From Sitta carolinensis (lineage: Eukaryota; Chordata; Aves; Passeriformes; Sittidae), in NCBI GenBank assembly GCA_032173965.1, contig JAVUNC010000006.1, positions 19,524,370 to 19,588,369 of the forward strand: 64,000 nt of DNA, written 5' to 3'. Of the stretch, positions 1-11,258 are shown piece after piece. Each line of letters starts with the position of its first letter. Position 1 is the stretch's first letter. The notes beneath the pieces are model-generated. The model was given only the letters and a program-made list of their open reading frames with translations, searched no databases and was not told where the DNA came from. Made by a program: the position numbers and the translations under genes.

Positions 1-175
1 TGGAGCCAACTCCAAGAGGCTCCTTTTATCCTGGGAAAAATCCGAGGATTTGACACCTCTGGATTTGATCCACCTGGAAAATCCACACCTTCCAGGAAGC
101 TTTCATTAATATTGCAAAAAAAAAAAAAACGACCTGGGATGTAAAGGGACAGACAAGAAAGAGGAAGAAAAGCTT
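1..175. other. non-coding start of window
   Basis: No gene or recognisable repeat is seen, apart from a short A-run near 116-129 directly upstream of the first CR1 piece. Confidence 0.5.
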
Positions 176-345
176 GGGATGTTCCCCTGGAGAGGAGGAG
201 AATCCAGGAAGAGCTCAGAGCCTGGAGGGGCTCCAGGAGAGCTGGGGAGGGACTGGGGACAAGGGATGGGGGGACAGCACACAGGGAATGGCTTCATCTG
301 GGTTAGATGGGATATTGGGAAGGAATTCTTGGCTGGAGAAGGAAG
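176..345 (+). repeat. CR1 LINE fragment, sense
   Basis: This is a decayed piece of the CR1 region that lies just upstream of the 3' terminus. It shows the run 'ctggaggggctccaggagag', then 'gggacaagggatgggggg', and then 'gatgggatattgggaagg', in the order expected for avian CR1 read in the sense direction. It lacks a 3' terminus because it breaks off into the sequence shared with 7168-7330. The open frames over it are stop-poor by composition and are not genes. Confidence 0.75.
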
Positions 346-537
346 GACAAAGCCAGGAGAGCATCCCAAAAAACAACAAAACAGGGAGAATCTGGGACTG
401 AGGAGAAGCAGAGCCAGGAAATGTTGGTGTGGGAAATCCAGGGTTGGAGCAAGGAGTATCCATGAAAAAATGAAATAAATCCCTGAAAGGGAAAGCTTTT
501 AGGGAGATGGGCTCAGGGATTATTGCAGGGCTGGAGG
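346..537. repeat. spacer shared with 7168-7330
   Basis: This segment between two CR1 pieces is nearly identical to 7168-7330, including 'aagcagagccaggaaatgtt' and 'cagggattattgcagggc'. Because the two flanking CR1 pieces recur in the same order at both places, the whole 176-925 block is a copy of 7005-7715 or the reverse. Confidence 0.7.
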
Positions 538-925
538 CAGGCTGGGAGAGCTGGGAATGTTCCCTGGAGAGGAGGAGAATCCAGGGAGAGCTCAGAGCCT
601 GGAGGGGCTGCAGGAGAGCTGGGGAGGGACTGGGGACAAGGGATGGGGGGACAGCACACAGGGAATGGCTTTAGGTTTGAAAAGGGTGGATTTTGGTTGG
701 ATATTGGGAAGGAATTCCAGGCTGGGAGGGTGGGGAGGGGCTGGGCTGGAATTCCCAGAGCAGCTGTGGCTGCCCCTGGATCCCTGGAATTGTCCCTGGC
801 CAGGTTGGACACTGGGGTTGGACACCCTGGGACAGTGTAAATTGTCCCTGTCCTGGCAGGGGCTGGAATGGGATGGGATTTGAGGTCCCTTTCCATCCCA
901 AACCATTCCAGGATTCGTAATCCCT
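538..925 (+). repeat. CR1 LINE 3' end, sense
   Basis: This sense CR1 fragment runs to the 3' terminus. It contains 'ccagagcagctgtggctgcc', 'ggatccctggaattgtccct' and a terminal 'gaggtccctttccatcccaa' near 880-905. The terminus marks the CR1 3' end. Internally it is a 5'-truncated, non-functional copy. Confidence 0.85.
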
Positions 926-3589
926 TGGTGAGAGACCAACAGGAAATCCAAAATAAACCCCAAAAAAACAACAAGGTCCAGTAAATTTTCCATGAACTTC
1001 CCCAGGAAGTTGTCACTCCCTGAATTAATGCACATGAGGAACATGAAATAAGAAATTAAAAATATCCCATGGATCCAGCTGCACATGAGGAACATGAGAT
1101 AAGAAATTTAAGGTCTTTATTGACCTGGTTCCTTTATAATTCCTGTCTTTCCACCTCGTCTTCCCTTGATGTGGGAATTGGTTTGGAAGGACCTGGAAGG
1201 GGCTGGACAGACCTGGAAAAAGAGGCCAGTTTTGTCCTCTTGGTTTTCCCTCCTCTGCTCTGCATCCTGCTTCGCTCCCAGGGCTCCAAATGTGCTCCAG
1301 GCAGCAGGAGATGACCTTGGGAAATATTAATTTGTTCTTAATTTAATTAAAACTGAGTTATCTCTGCATGTCCCACTCTTTCATGGTGGCATTTCATGGC
1401 ATAATCCAAATTTTCTGTGCTGTTTTCATCCCTTTTTCCTGTAAACCATTTGCAACTCTGGGGTCACCATTTCCTGTCAAAAGCCAAAAAAAAAAATTGG
1501 AATTAAAGAGAAAATAATATAAAGAAAGGATATTCACAGAGGGGAAGGCACATCTTGTAAATTAATTAAAGTTCTTCTCCTCTGCAGCTCGTTCAACATC
1601 TCCCTGTTGTCCTCAGATTTTCCCTCTAGGAGAAAGTTCTTTGGAAGCTGGGGATAAAGAAGTCTTGGAGTACCTGCAAATCAGCTTTATTGATCCACAC
1701 GTCCTGAAAACTTAAAATAATTGGGAAAAAACCCAAAGCTGGAGTTCAAACGGAGGTGAAAAATCTTTCTTTTCTTCATGACCCGCGCTGAAAAATCTTC
1801 TGCTGAAAGGTAAAGCTTTGGATTCAGCATTTTTCCAGGAAGTTTGCCATGATTAAATATCTGTGTGACCCCATCCTGAGCAGGGGTATAAATTGGGAGA
1901 ACACCAGGATATCGTTTTAGTAAATGAATTAAATTCCTTATTTGTGGTGTTAATTCAGAGAATCATGGAATAATTAAGGGGGAAAAAGACCTTTAAAATC
2001 CTAGTCCCACCAACAAGTCCAAATTTCCTTGGAATTAAAAGCTGTGTCCAGATGCAAACACTTTAGAGAAATATTAAAAGCCACTTTTTTTCATCAAAAC
2101 GAGCTAAAAATTTCAAATTTATTTTCCAGTTAATCCTTGCAACATTTAATTTCTTCCTCTCTTTGTCTTTGCACTATGCAGGAATAATTTGTCTCCTGGC
2201 TAGCACCACAGTAGGATGAAGAAAAGTGGCTCTAAAATTAATTCCATGCAGAAACATTCCTCCTTTTTTAAAAGTGTTGCTGGATAGTAACAAATCATCA
2301 GGAATTGTGGGGGGTTTTGAGGATATCAGGGATAAAATCTGTCAATAAAGTCAATCCAACATTTAATAAATTGATAAGCAAGGAGCTGATATCAAACCCT
2401 GCGTGCTTCGTTCCTCAAGCTGCACAGTTAAATTAAATTAAATTAAACTAAATCAGCATTAATTTCACATTTTCCAAGTCCACCTCAATTATCCCAAGGA
2501 AAATTTGCAGGCAGGAGCAGGGAAATTCCAAGACTGGAACAGAGCCCAGTTCCTTGGAGGAGTTTTAGGAATGAGGAATTCCCTGGGAGAGGGAGGGGAT
2601 GGAACCCCACAAAGAGTGAAATAATCTGCTCCTGACTATGAACTTCCAGCTAATCCTAAAAGGTGGAGATAGGCTTCAATGCCATGAAAAAAGAAAAAAA
2701 AAAGGGGATTTCCTTTCACCCTTTAATTGGGATAATTGGAATTCCTTTAATTAAGCCAGCATTGGGCAATGCTGATCCTTGATTTTGGATCCCTCAGGGT
2801 GAGAGGGATCCAAAAAAGGGATTTTTTATCTTTCCCTCTCAGCACTTCTCACCTTTCATTCCCGTGGAATTTCCTTGGATTTCAAATATTTGGAGAGTTT
2901 GGCCCTCGAGGTTTCTCTCCCAGCCCTTTCCCACCCTAACTCACTTCCTTTGATTTGTAAACCATCTCCATTAAGTTTTGTCCTGATACTGAGCCAGGAA
3001 AACCCTAAATTCCGCCCCGATTTTTCCCAGTTTTGCTGAATTTCCAGCCTCACTTCCCACTCTCCTTCCCAACCCAAACCATTCCATGATGGTTCTATTC
3101 CATGATTACAAGTTCAGACCGTGTTTCCAACATTTTTTAGCAAATCACTGGGAATTTTGGAGGCACATCTTCTTTCTCCCCACAACACTGCACGGAGACT
3201 GATTAATTAACATCAAGGAATCTTTTATTTTAATTAACAAAGACCCATCACTCAGATCAGCCCCTTCTAAACAAGAATCATTTCCCAATTTTTTTTTTTT
3301 TTTAAGGAATTGTCTCCCTGTGATTTAAAGCTGCCATTTCCTTCTGCAAGGCTCTCAAATATTCATTCCTTCATCGCAGATTCAGCTCTCTTCAAACCCA
3401 ATATCATCTTCCCTTATTTTTTTTTTAATTTTTTTTTTTTTTGCAGGCATCATGGAAAAGAATTCCAATGCTCCATGATAAAAACTTCAGAAGGTTTGAA
3501 ATACGAGCAGAGGATAATTGCAGCTTAATATGCTAATGGGGACTGGGAAGAAGAGGAGTAAATTGCCCAAATATTCCTAAATTCTCCAT

Positions 3590-3830
3590 GGCAGGGTAAT
3601 ACGAGAGCATGGACATCACTTATTAATTGGAAACGTTCCCCAGAATTTATTTGACACAGCCATTAAATGGAAACATGGCTTGAGGAGGAGCACAATGGGG
3701 TTTATTTGCTCAAATTCTCCCTTCAAAAATGATTTCGAGCACCTGGAAACGGTGTCAGTTAAAAGTGCATCATTTATTGGGCATCCTCAATCTCCCGAGG
3801 TGGGAGAGATGGAAATTAACCTCAAAACAT
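3590..3830. other. candidate conserved non-coding element
   Basis: This stretch is free of CR1 or LTR sequence and retains several CpGs ('aatacgagagc', 'ggaaacggtgtc', 'tctcccgaggt') and TTAATTGG/CATTAAATGG-type homeobox-like motifs. That texture is common in vertebrate conserved non-coding elements, but conservation cannot be seen from one sequence. Confidence 0.18.
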
Positions 3831-4599
3831 CCCTAAAAAAACTGCTGACATTCCCTGGATGTCCTCTGTCAAGAGGGAGACGTCTTTCCCAAGGATTTCA
3901 TCTCTCCCTACAATATTCTGTTCCTCCATCGCTCCCTCCCCATCCCAAGTTTCTCAATTTATGAAGGGCTGCTGCTTTAATTTCAGGGGGAAATTTCGAA
4001 CCACTTTCCCTAAGCTGGAGTGAGACTCCCCAGGGATAATCCCCTATGAGCTCATCCCAAATGTTTTATTTAGCTCCTGCTGCTTGGGAAGAGCTTTAAG
4101 TCCCCCTGCAAGTGGCCACTTTTAGCTGGGAGAAATCTTCCTGCTGAAAGGCAAAGGGGGATTTGGCCAAACTGATGGGATTTTCCAGGAGAAGGAGCAA
4201 ATCTCAGCTCGGGAGCAGCTGCTGCTGCCTTGGTTTGTCCTCAAAACTCAGCCCCTTGTTAATGGGGCAGCAGGAGCCTGGAGCAGGATGCTTTCCCTGG
4301 AATGGGGTCGTTTTCCCTGGAATGAGCTTGGACTGTGTTTCCCTGCTTGGAAAGTCAGTGATGGCACGAGTGGGGCATCGTGAGCTGGGTTTGGAATTAG
4401 GGTAAAACCAGGCTGGCTGGGCAACCCCAGAGTTTAAATCCCTGATTAGTGGAGGCTCTCCTGTCCTATTCCTTCTTGGAATGTCTGAACCCTCCTCTGG
4501 GCAGGGGAAACTCTCCAAGGATTCTCCTCAAGGTAAAGAGAGGGAGCCCTGCCCGGGAGGGTTGGTGTGGGTGAGTTTTATCAATCTCGACTTCATAAT

Positions 4600-4760
4600 T
4601 GTTTCTTTTTGCTGCCTTCAATAAAAAACCGCTGGAGAAGAATTGTTTTATTATATTGCGCTGCATTAATTGTGCCCTCAACAATTCTGATTAAGATCTT
4701 TCCACTAATCACCTGCCGTGATCAATAATTCGCGTGGATATAAATGGATCTGGGTTTCCA
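4600..4760. other. candidate conserved non-coding element
   Basis: Repeat-free stretch with 'tgcgctgcattaattgtgcc', 'cactaatcacctgccgtgat' and 'aataattcgcgtggatataa'. TAAT/ATTA core motifs are clustered and CpGs are retained. This is a compositional suggestion only. Confidence 0.2.
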
Positions 4761-5019
4761 TTTATAAATGTAAATCCTGTGGGATGAAGCAGCAAAACTT
4801 GGACCATTGACTGGGATTGGATCCAGCCAAGCCCAGGTGACCCCAAGGAAGCCAAAGGATCCTCCCTGCATCTCCTGACTCCATGGGAGCTTCCCTAAAA
4901 AACCTTTGGAGCTCCCACTCCACCCGTGACAGGACCACGGGGAGATTTCCCCCCCAGTGTTGCCCAACCCTAAATCCATCATCCCTTCTTCCCCATGGAG
5001 CGTTGTCCCAAATCTACAG

Positions 5020-5190
5020 AATCACCAAATCCAATTGTGGAATTATTAAGGTTGGAAAAGATTGACTCCAAGCATTCCCAGCACTGCCAAGGCCACCCCT
5101 GATCCCTGTCCCCAAGTGCCACCTGCAGATGGCTTTGGAATCCCTCCAGGGATGGGGACACTTCCAGGGATGAGGATAATCCCCAAGTTT
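5020..5190 (-). repeat. CR1 LINE 3' end, antisense
   Basis: The piece starts at the CR1 3' terminus read in reverse ('aattattaaggttggaaaag') and continues through 'ggccacccctgatccctgtc' and 'ccaagtgccacctgcagatg', which match the reverse complement of the CR1 terminal region. It belongs to the same subtype as the sense piece at 8478-8590. Confidence 0.75.
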
Positions 5191-7004
5191 ACTCCTGTGC
5201 TCTGGGGTGGCCCTGCTGGAGCAGGGAATGGGGCTGGGTGTTCCCAGCGGTCCTTTCCAGCCTGACCCATCCTGGGATTCCATTTCGGGCAATAATTCCA
5301 GAGATCCACAGAAAATTCTTCCCTCTGCTCCCTCACTTTGGGATTCCCTCTTAAGCAAATCCTCCTCAGCTCTGGATCAGGAAAATTCCACACCCTTAAC
5401 ACCCTTTATACAACACCAGCATGAGCCTAAATAAATTCCCAATATTCTGAAAGAACCCAAAGGATGGGATTGAAACAAAGGGACATGGAACAGCCAATTC
5501 CACCAGCAAACCAAAACTGGTTGGAACGTCATGAAAGCAAATCCTGGGGATTTTTTTCCTTTGAGCAGGAGCTTGGTTTGAAAAGTCTGCCCTGGGTGTT
5601 TTTTTCCCAAGCACAGGAATTGCAGGGGATCAGTGGCTGGAGGTGGGATCGATCAGCTCAGTGCTGAGCCAGCACAAAAATCTGGGAAAAAAGCCCAGAA
5701 TGGGAGCTTGGGGAAGCAGCCTGCAGGGAAAGCTCCTCCCTGGGCACAGGCAAGCAAGGAGCTGAAGGAACAGAGGAATTGGGGCTCCTCTCCCTTTTTC
5801 CCAGCTTTATTTTCCCTAAATTTCCTAAATTCTGCTCCTTCCAAGTGCATCACTACTGAGGCATTTCCCACAGTTCTGCTCCTCAGGGAATGGGAGGACA
5901 ATTGATTCCCCAACATGACAAGTTGATCATTCCCATTATTTTTCTCCACCCAAATAATAAAAATACAGGAAAATCCAATAATCCAAAAGTGTTTCTGACA
6001 TCCTCCTACCAGGAAAAAGCTGGGATTCATGTATGGAATTACAGAAATATTCCCTTGTGTAATAATTTAATTTAAAATATTATGAGTGGCTTTGAGGTTT
6101 TCCTGCTGTCCCAAAACCAAAGGAATTTAAGTCAAAAGTGCATTTCTTAATCTTTATCCCATTTTGCATCTCACTGATGAATAAATTTAGGATTTTGATT
6201 CCTATTCAAGGAATTATTTCAGAGGATTTTAGTGAATCTCAGCTCCTCCAGGAATTAATAATAAAGTAATAATAAAATAAAAATAATAATAAAATAATAA
6301 TCAAATAAAAATAATAATCTGAAAGCCCAGATTTCCAGGAGAAACCATGGATGTCCCATCCCTGGGTAATTCAGTGTTGGGTTGGAGAGAGCTCAGAGCA
6401 GCCTGGAAAGTGGAAAGTGTCCCTGCCCTTCTCCAGAAAAGAATTCCTCTAGGAATGTCTGAAATTCCCAAGGTATGGAACAAAATTAATCCCAGTGAGA
6501 GCAATTTCTCCTCTTGCCCTTCCCAAAATGGAGCAGGAAGGGGAGAATGGAGGAGTCCTGTGAGCTGTGAGTGGGTAAGGAGAGGAAAATCCAAGATACA
6601 AAGGGAAAAATTCCTTCTGTAGTAACAGGAAGGTTCGGATTTGGGGTTTTTCAATCCTGTTTTTAAATTAAAGCTGGATTTTGTCCCCTCTGCAAGTGAG
6701 AATTATTTCCAGGTAATCACACTCAGGTTTGTCCTGATGCACAGGAACCACAACAAAGATCATCTGCATTCCTCCCGCTGCCCAAGGATGTCAGATAATT
6801 CCCTAAATTATGGCTCTGGAAATTTCTATGGTTTTCCTGTGTGTTCCAGGGAGGTTTTCTTTACAATCCGTGCACAAAACGAGAATGGCATTCCCAAAAT
6901 TACAGCCACTAAGCAGGGAGGAATAAAAACCAGGAGAAAAGATGAAATCCAGGACTGGCTCAGGAAAAAAGTGGAATTTGGAGCCGGGCTGGGAGCGCTG
7001 AGAA
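5191..7004. other. gene-free DNA with a small AAT-rich repeat
   Basis: There is no supported gene. An (AAT/AAATA)n simple repeat lies at about 6255-6318. The largest open frame here (6641-7219) runs into the CR1 block and has no recognisable domain in its unique part. Confidence 0.5.
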
Positions 7005-7165
7005 TGGTCACTGGAGAGGAGAAACTTTGGGGTTCCGGGGCCTGGAGGGGCTGCAGGAGAGCTGGGGAGGGACTGGGGACAAGGGATGGGGGGACAGCAC
7101 CCAGGGAATGGATGGAAACTGCCAGAGGGGAGATTGGGAATTCCTGGCAGGACAATGGCAGGGAC
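7005..7165 (+). repeat. CR1 LINE fragment, sense
   Basis: Sense CR1 sequence matching 176-345 ('ctggaggggctgcaggagag', then 'gggacaagggatgggggg'). It is the first half of the second copy of the paired CR1 block. Confidence 0.75.
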
Positions 7166-7334
7166 AAAGCCAGGAGAGCATCCCAAAAAAACACCAAAAT
7201 GGAGAAAATCTGGGACTGAGGAGAAGCAGAGCCAGGAAATGTTGGTGTGGGAAATCCGGGGTTGGAGCAAGGAGTGTCCATGAAACAATGGAATAAATCC
7301 CTGAAAGGGAAAGCTTTTAGGGAACTGGGCTCAG

Positions 7335-7715
7335 GGATTATTGCAGGGCAGGAGGCAGGCTGGGAGAGCTGGGAATGTTCCCTGGAGAGGAGAAGGCTCC
7401 AGGGAGAGCTCAGAGCCTGGAGGGGCTGCAGGAGAGCTGGGGAGGGACTGGGGACAGGGGATGGGGGGACAGCACACGGGGAATGGATGGGAACTGGGAA
7501 AGGGGAGATTGGGAATTGGGAATTCCTGGCTGGGAGGGGCTGGGCCGGAATTCCCAGAGCAGCTGTGGCTGCCCCTGGATCCCTGGAATGTCCCAGTTGG
7601 ACACTGGGTTGGACACCCTGGGATGTTTGGAGGGGTCCCTGCCCATCCAGGGGTGGGATGGGATGAGTTTAAGATCCCTTCCCACCCAAATTATCCTGGA
7701 ATTCTCTAATGGGAA
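7335..7715 (+). repeat. CR1 LINE 3' end, sense
   Basis: Sense CR1 running from 'gggaatgttccctggagagg' to the 3' terminal 'aagatcccttcccacccaaa'. It parallels 538-925 and is joined to the upstream CR1 piece through the same spacer sequence, showing that the pair was copied as one unit. Confidence 0.85.
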
Positions 7716-8477
7716 CAGGACCCTCCGAAGCATCACTGACCCCTGTTTTAACCCCACATTTCCCAGCACCTTCTCACCCTCAGGAGCCCCTTGGGGCCGC
7801 TCCCTTTGCTAAAAAAAAACATCTCCAAAATAACAGCTCCCCTTTCATCATCCCGGAAAAACCTGAACGAGCTGATCCAGCCACTTCTTTTCAAAGGAAT
7901 TCTTTTTTTTTTTTTTTTTCCTTTGCTTTTGTGGTGGTGCTACCCTGAAAATCTCCGAGTTCCACTCGAGAAGAGGCAAGAAAAGCAGAAAAGTAGCTGA
8001 ATTTGCTTCCCGAGACACCCGGAGCTGTGGAGTCAGCAAGTTCTTGGCAGCAAAGTTCACTTGACCTCCGTGTGTTTGAAGACAGGTGCAGAAAAAAAGA
8101 AAAAAAATATTTTGAATTGTTCTAAATGCCTGTAGAACAAAAACAAATTAAAAAAAATAATAAAAAATAATAAAAAAAAGCTCTTCACAATGAATCTTCT
8201 CACAGGAGAGGAAAGAATTAAAATGTGGAAAGGAACAAAAAGTGAGAAATGTTTTATGTTATAAAGGCCTGGATTGCCCTGGAACAATGATGGAAGAGGG
8301 GAGCAGGAAATTAAAAGGATTTTAATCCATCTGAATCAGCACTTGCAGGAAGGTGGGAGCTGGGATTTGCTCCCAGGGAACAGGGACAGGAGGAGAGGGA
8401 AGGGCTCAGGCTGGGCCAGGGCGGCTCAGGGGGAATATTGGGAAAATTCCTTCATTAAAAGGGTGCCCAGAAAGTCC
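7716..8477. other. gene-free DNA with T- and A-rich tracts
   Basis: No gene is seen. A poly-T tract lies at about 7900-7919 and an A-rich tract at about 8090-8180. The open frames across them encode only low-complexity phenylalanine or lysine runs. Confidence 0.5.
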
Positions 8478-8590
8478 CCAAGATCTAAATCCTGGAGGGA
8501 TTGAAAAATTGTGGATGTGGCCCTTGGGAAGAGGGGTCAGAGGAGGCCTTGGCAGGGCTGGGAATGGCTGGACTCAAAGGTTTTAACGCC
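8478..8590 (+). repeat. CR1 LINE 3' end, sense
   Basis: Short CR1 3' terminus containing 'tcctggagggattgaaaaat', 'gtggatgtggcccttgggaa' and 'ggccttggcagggctgggaa', ending in 'tggactcaaaggtttta'. This is the CR1 subtype whose antisense copy is at 5020-5190. Confidence 0.75.
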
Positions 8591-8614
8591 CCTCTGAAGA
8601 TAAACCCCTGATTT

Positions 8615-8830
8615 CAGATAAAATGCACTGACCATGAACACTTGGACAATCCCAGGGATCCAAGGGCAGACACAGCTCCTCTGGGAATTCCATTCCAGCC
8701 CTCCCCACCCTCCCAGCCAGGAATTCCTTCCCAATATCCAATTTGAACATCTCCTCTTCTAACTTCCAACCCTTCCTCCTGTTCTGGCGCTCTCTGTCCA
8801 CGTCCAGGATTGTTCTCCCTCCTTTTACAA
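8615..8830 (-). repeat. CR1 LINE fragment, antisense
   Basis: Antisense CR1 with 'ccagggatccaagggcagac', 'ctcccagccaggaattcctt' and 'cccaatatccaatttgaaca'. It lies tail-to-tail with the sense piece just upstream, so the two 3' ends face each other. Confidence 0.75.
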
Positions 8831-9719
8831 GCTCATTCCAAAGAGTCAGAAGCTGCAGGTGAGGGTTTGGATTTGTTGTGGGAGCTTCCTGCAGCTTCCA
8901 GGGAATATTTGCAGGGCAGGGAGGAGATTGGGGCTGAGCTCAGACACGTGGAGTCATCCCACAAGGAATGGTTGTACACGGAGTCTCCTGACCCAAACTC
9001 GGGATTTACCAGATTTTGGGGAATTTCCACCACTCTGGGAACAGGGAATATTATTTTGGGAGGAATGCCATGGAAACCAGGCATGGAAAAATCCCTCCCA
9101 GCTCTACCTGTTCTCTCCCAGATTTGTACTTCGGGGTTTGTGCAGAGGCTGAAGCTCCAAACAAATCATTTCCCTCATCCCTCCTTCCCAGATTTGCTGC
9201 CTGAAAATATTCCTCTTTAACTTCTCGTTCTCATGGGACTTTATTTGCAAAAAAAAAAAAGCTGGAATTTGTACCAGGCTCTGCAGCAGCTTTTTGATGT
9301 TCCCTGCTTTTTTCATTGTTTCACCCTCAGACAGAGGCTGGTTGGGCTTCAGGAATCTGTAATTCCGGGAGATTCCTGCATTTTATTTTCCAGGGTCTTC
9401 TTGTCTTTTGTTTTCCAGGGTCCTCTGTCTTTGATTTTCCAGACTCCTCTGCATTTCATTTTCCAGAACCCTCCATGGCCTGGCTATAAATATGAAAAGA
9501 GGTGGATCAGGATTATATTGCTGTTTAAAAATCTGCTGTTCTCCTAGGAAAACCCACATTGTTTTCCAATCCATCCCTTCCTATGGATTTCCTATCTATT
9601 GGAAAACTTGGTGGTGTCCAGGGCCCCTTTATGGATTCCTGCTGTTCTTTAATGTTAATTGTGACTGTGTTTGCTTAGTGAAGGCTTTTCCTTCCAGTGG
9701 GGGGTGGAAAAGATGGAAA
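8831..9719. other. gene-free DNA
   Basis: No gene is supported. The only structure noted is the small minisatellite at 9378-9480. Confidence 0.45.
9378..9480. repeat. 23-26-bp minisatellite, four units
   Basis: Four degenerate units each contain 'ttttccag' followed by a '(g/a)tcctct'-like segment, with the 'cag' anchors at about 9391, 9417, 9440 and 9466. Confidence 0.65.
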
Positions 9720-9935
9720 AATCGGAATATTTCAGTTGGAAGTGACCTACAAAGATCAGTTAGTCCAACTCCTTGAGCACATCAGGGCTGATAAAGGGTT
9801 AAAACACATTTTCAAGGCCGTTTTCCAACAGATTTGAGGCACCAACCTCTCTTGGGGAGCCCATTCCAGGGTTTTTCCACCCTGTCCATGAAGGAATTTC
9901 CCCATCCCAGTGGAAGGCACATCCTCCTCCAGCAG
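9720..9935 (-). repeat. diverged CR1-like fragment, antisense
   Basis: The left edge ('cggaatatttcagttggaag') and 'gatcagttagtccaactcct' resemble the reverse-complemented 3' end of an older CR1 subfamily. 'cccattccagggtttttcca' and 'ccctgtccatgaaggaattt' follow as expected. It is more diverged than the other CR1 pieces. Confidence 0.55.
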
Positions 9936-10204
9936 GTTTTTAATTTGAAGACAATGATCTGGGATTCTGACCCAAATAATTCAGCTGTATCCCAACCAAA
10001 GGAATGCTCAGTTGTCCAGCACTGACCAGGCTGTATCCCAGATCCTGGCAGGAAGGAGGAGAAAAGAGGATTTGGGAAGCCCCAGAGCCACGACTGCACC
10101 TCCCACCTGTGCTGTGGTGGCAGGGCACCCACAGCCTCTGGAATTTGGGAAGCTGGAGGTGGCACTGGGGGGGTTCCTGGCTGGCTCTTGGGGGATTTGG
10201 GGTT

Positions 10205-10465
10205 TCTCCCCTGAGAGTTTTACTCCTCATGTTTTGTGTGCAGGGATTTCTCCTGAGGGTTTCACTCCTCCCCTTTGGGGTTGGGATTTGCCCCTGAGGG
10301 TTTCACTCCTCCCCTTTGGGGTTGGGGATTTCTCCTGAGGGTTTCACTCCTCCCCTTTGGGGTCGGGGATTTCTCCTGAGGGTTTCACTCCCCCCCTTTG
10401 GGGTCGGGGATTTCTCCTGAGGGTTCCACTCCTCCCCTTTGGGGTTGGGATTTCTCCTGGCAGCA
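10205..10465. repeat. 41-bp minisatellite, about six units
   Basis: Units of the form 'ggatttctcctgagggtttc' + 'actcctcccctttggggt' recur with the 'cctgagg' anchor near 10251, 10292, 10333, 10374, 10415 and 10455. The first and last units are degenerate. Because 41 is not a multiple of 3, any open frame over it shifts register from unit to unit. Confidence 0.85.
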
Positions 10466-10832
10466 CAGGAGCTGCTGAGTTGGGTGGCACAGTGCAGTTC
10501 GTTTTCTTATTTTCTTATTTTCTCCAGAGGCAGAGAGAGGATGGATCTTCCTTGCAGATCTTTCTTACACGTCAGCAGATGGCAAAGGAGTCCCCGAGCT
10601 CTGCCCATCACACTGGTCCAGGCTGCAGGGGCCAATCCAACCCTGCCAGCTCGATATTTCTGATATTGAACCATGCTGAGCTGATTGCTGTTATTGCAGG
10701 GGGAGCTTCCTTAACCAATCCCCTCTGAGCACCCAAACCTCACAGGATTCCACCCTAAACCCTCCTGGGAACCTTTGCAAACACTTTGGCTCTGTCTGTG
10801 ACTTTTAGGCTCTAAACTAAACTTTGCTCTGC

Positions 10833-10905
10833 TCAACCCCCTCTGCTTTAAGTTCTAAATCCACATTCTCACTCCGAGCACCTGAACTCGGGAGCCTCTC
10901 CCAAG
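10833..10905. repeat. short direct duplication, copy 1
   Basis: 'ctgctttaagttctaaatcc' followed by 'gagcacctgaactcgggag' recurs in diverged form at 11188-11258 ('ctgctttaagttataaatcc', 'tagcacctaaacttggaag'). Confidence 0.6.
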
Positions 10906-11187
10906 GTTTGAATTCAAACCCTGTCTCTAATTCTGAGTTTTAGCTTATAAACCTAATATTGTGAGATTCCCCAGCACTTTAAATTCCAGCACCAAATGGA
11001 TAAACAGCAGGAATGCAGTGCTGGGAGATCTTTCCCAGATATTGAAGAGCTGGATTTTTCAGTGGCTTTTTTCGTTGGAGAAGACCTTGGAAAGAGGAGG
11101 GAGTTGTGGTGATAGAAATGGTAAAGATTTGGTCTAAGTGGAGCCCAAAAATATTGAGGAGCTTGGAAATTGGGAATTTTAGGGGAC

Positions 11188-11258
11188 TTGACCCACCCTG
11201 CTTTAAGTTATAAATCCACATTTTTACTTCTAGCACCTAAACTTGGAAGCTTTTCCAG
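11188..11258. repeat. short direct duplication, copy 2
   Basis: Second, diverged copy of 10833-10905, about 355 bp downstream in the same orientation. Confidence 0.6.

Larger units (their letters stand above)
926..5019. other. gene-free A/T-rich DNA
   Basis: I see no supported exon here. Open frames are short, lack recognisable domains and carry no convincing splice context. The stretch holds short poly-A and poly-T runs (for example near 3290-3303 and 3417-3441) and no clear CR1. Two sub-stretches listed separately (3590-3830 and 4600-4760) look less decayed than their surroundings. Confidence 0.5.

Noticed and set aside
6641..7219. 192-codon open frame
   Set aside because: Its second half is CR1 sequence and its first half has no domain, no splice support and no recognisable similarity.
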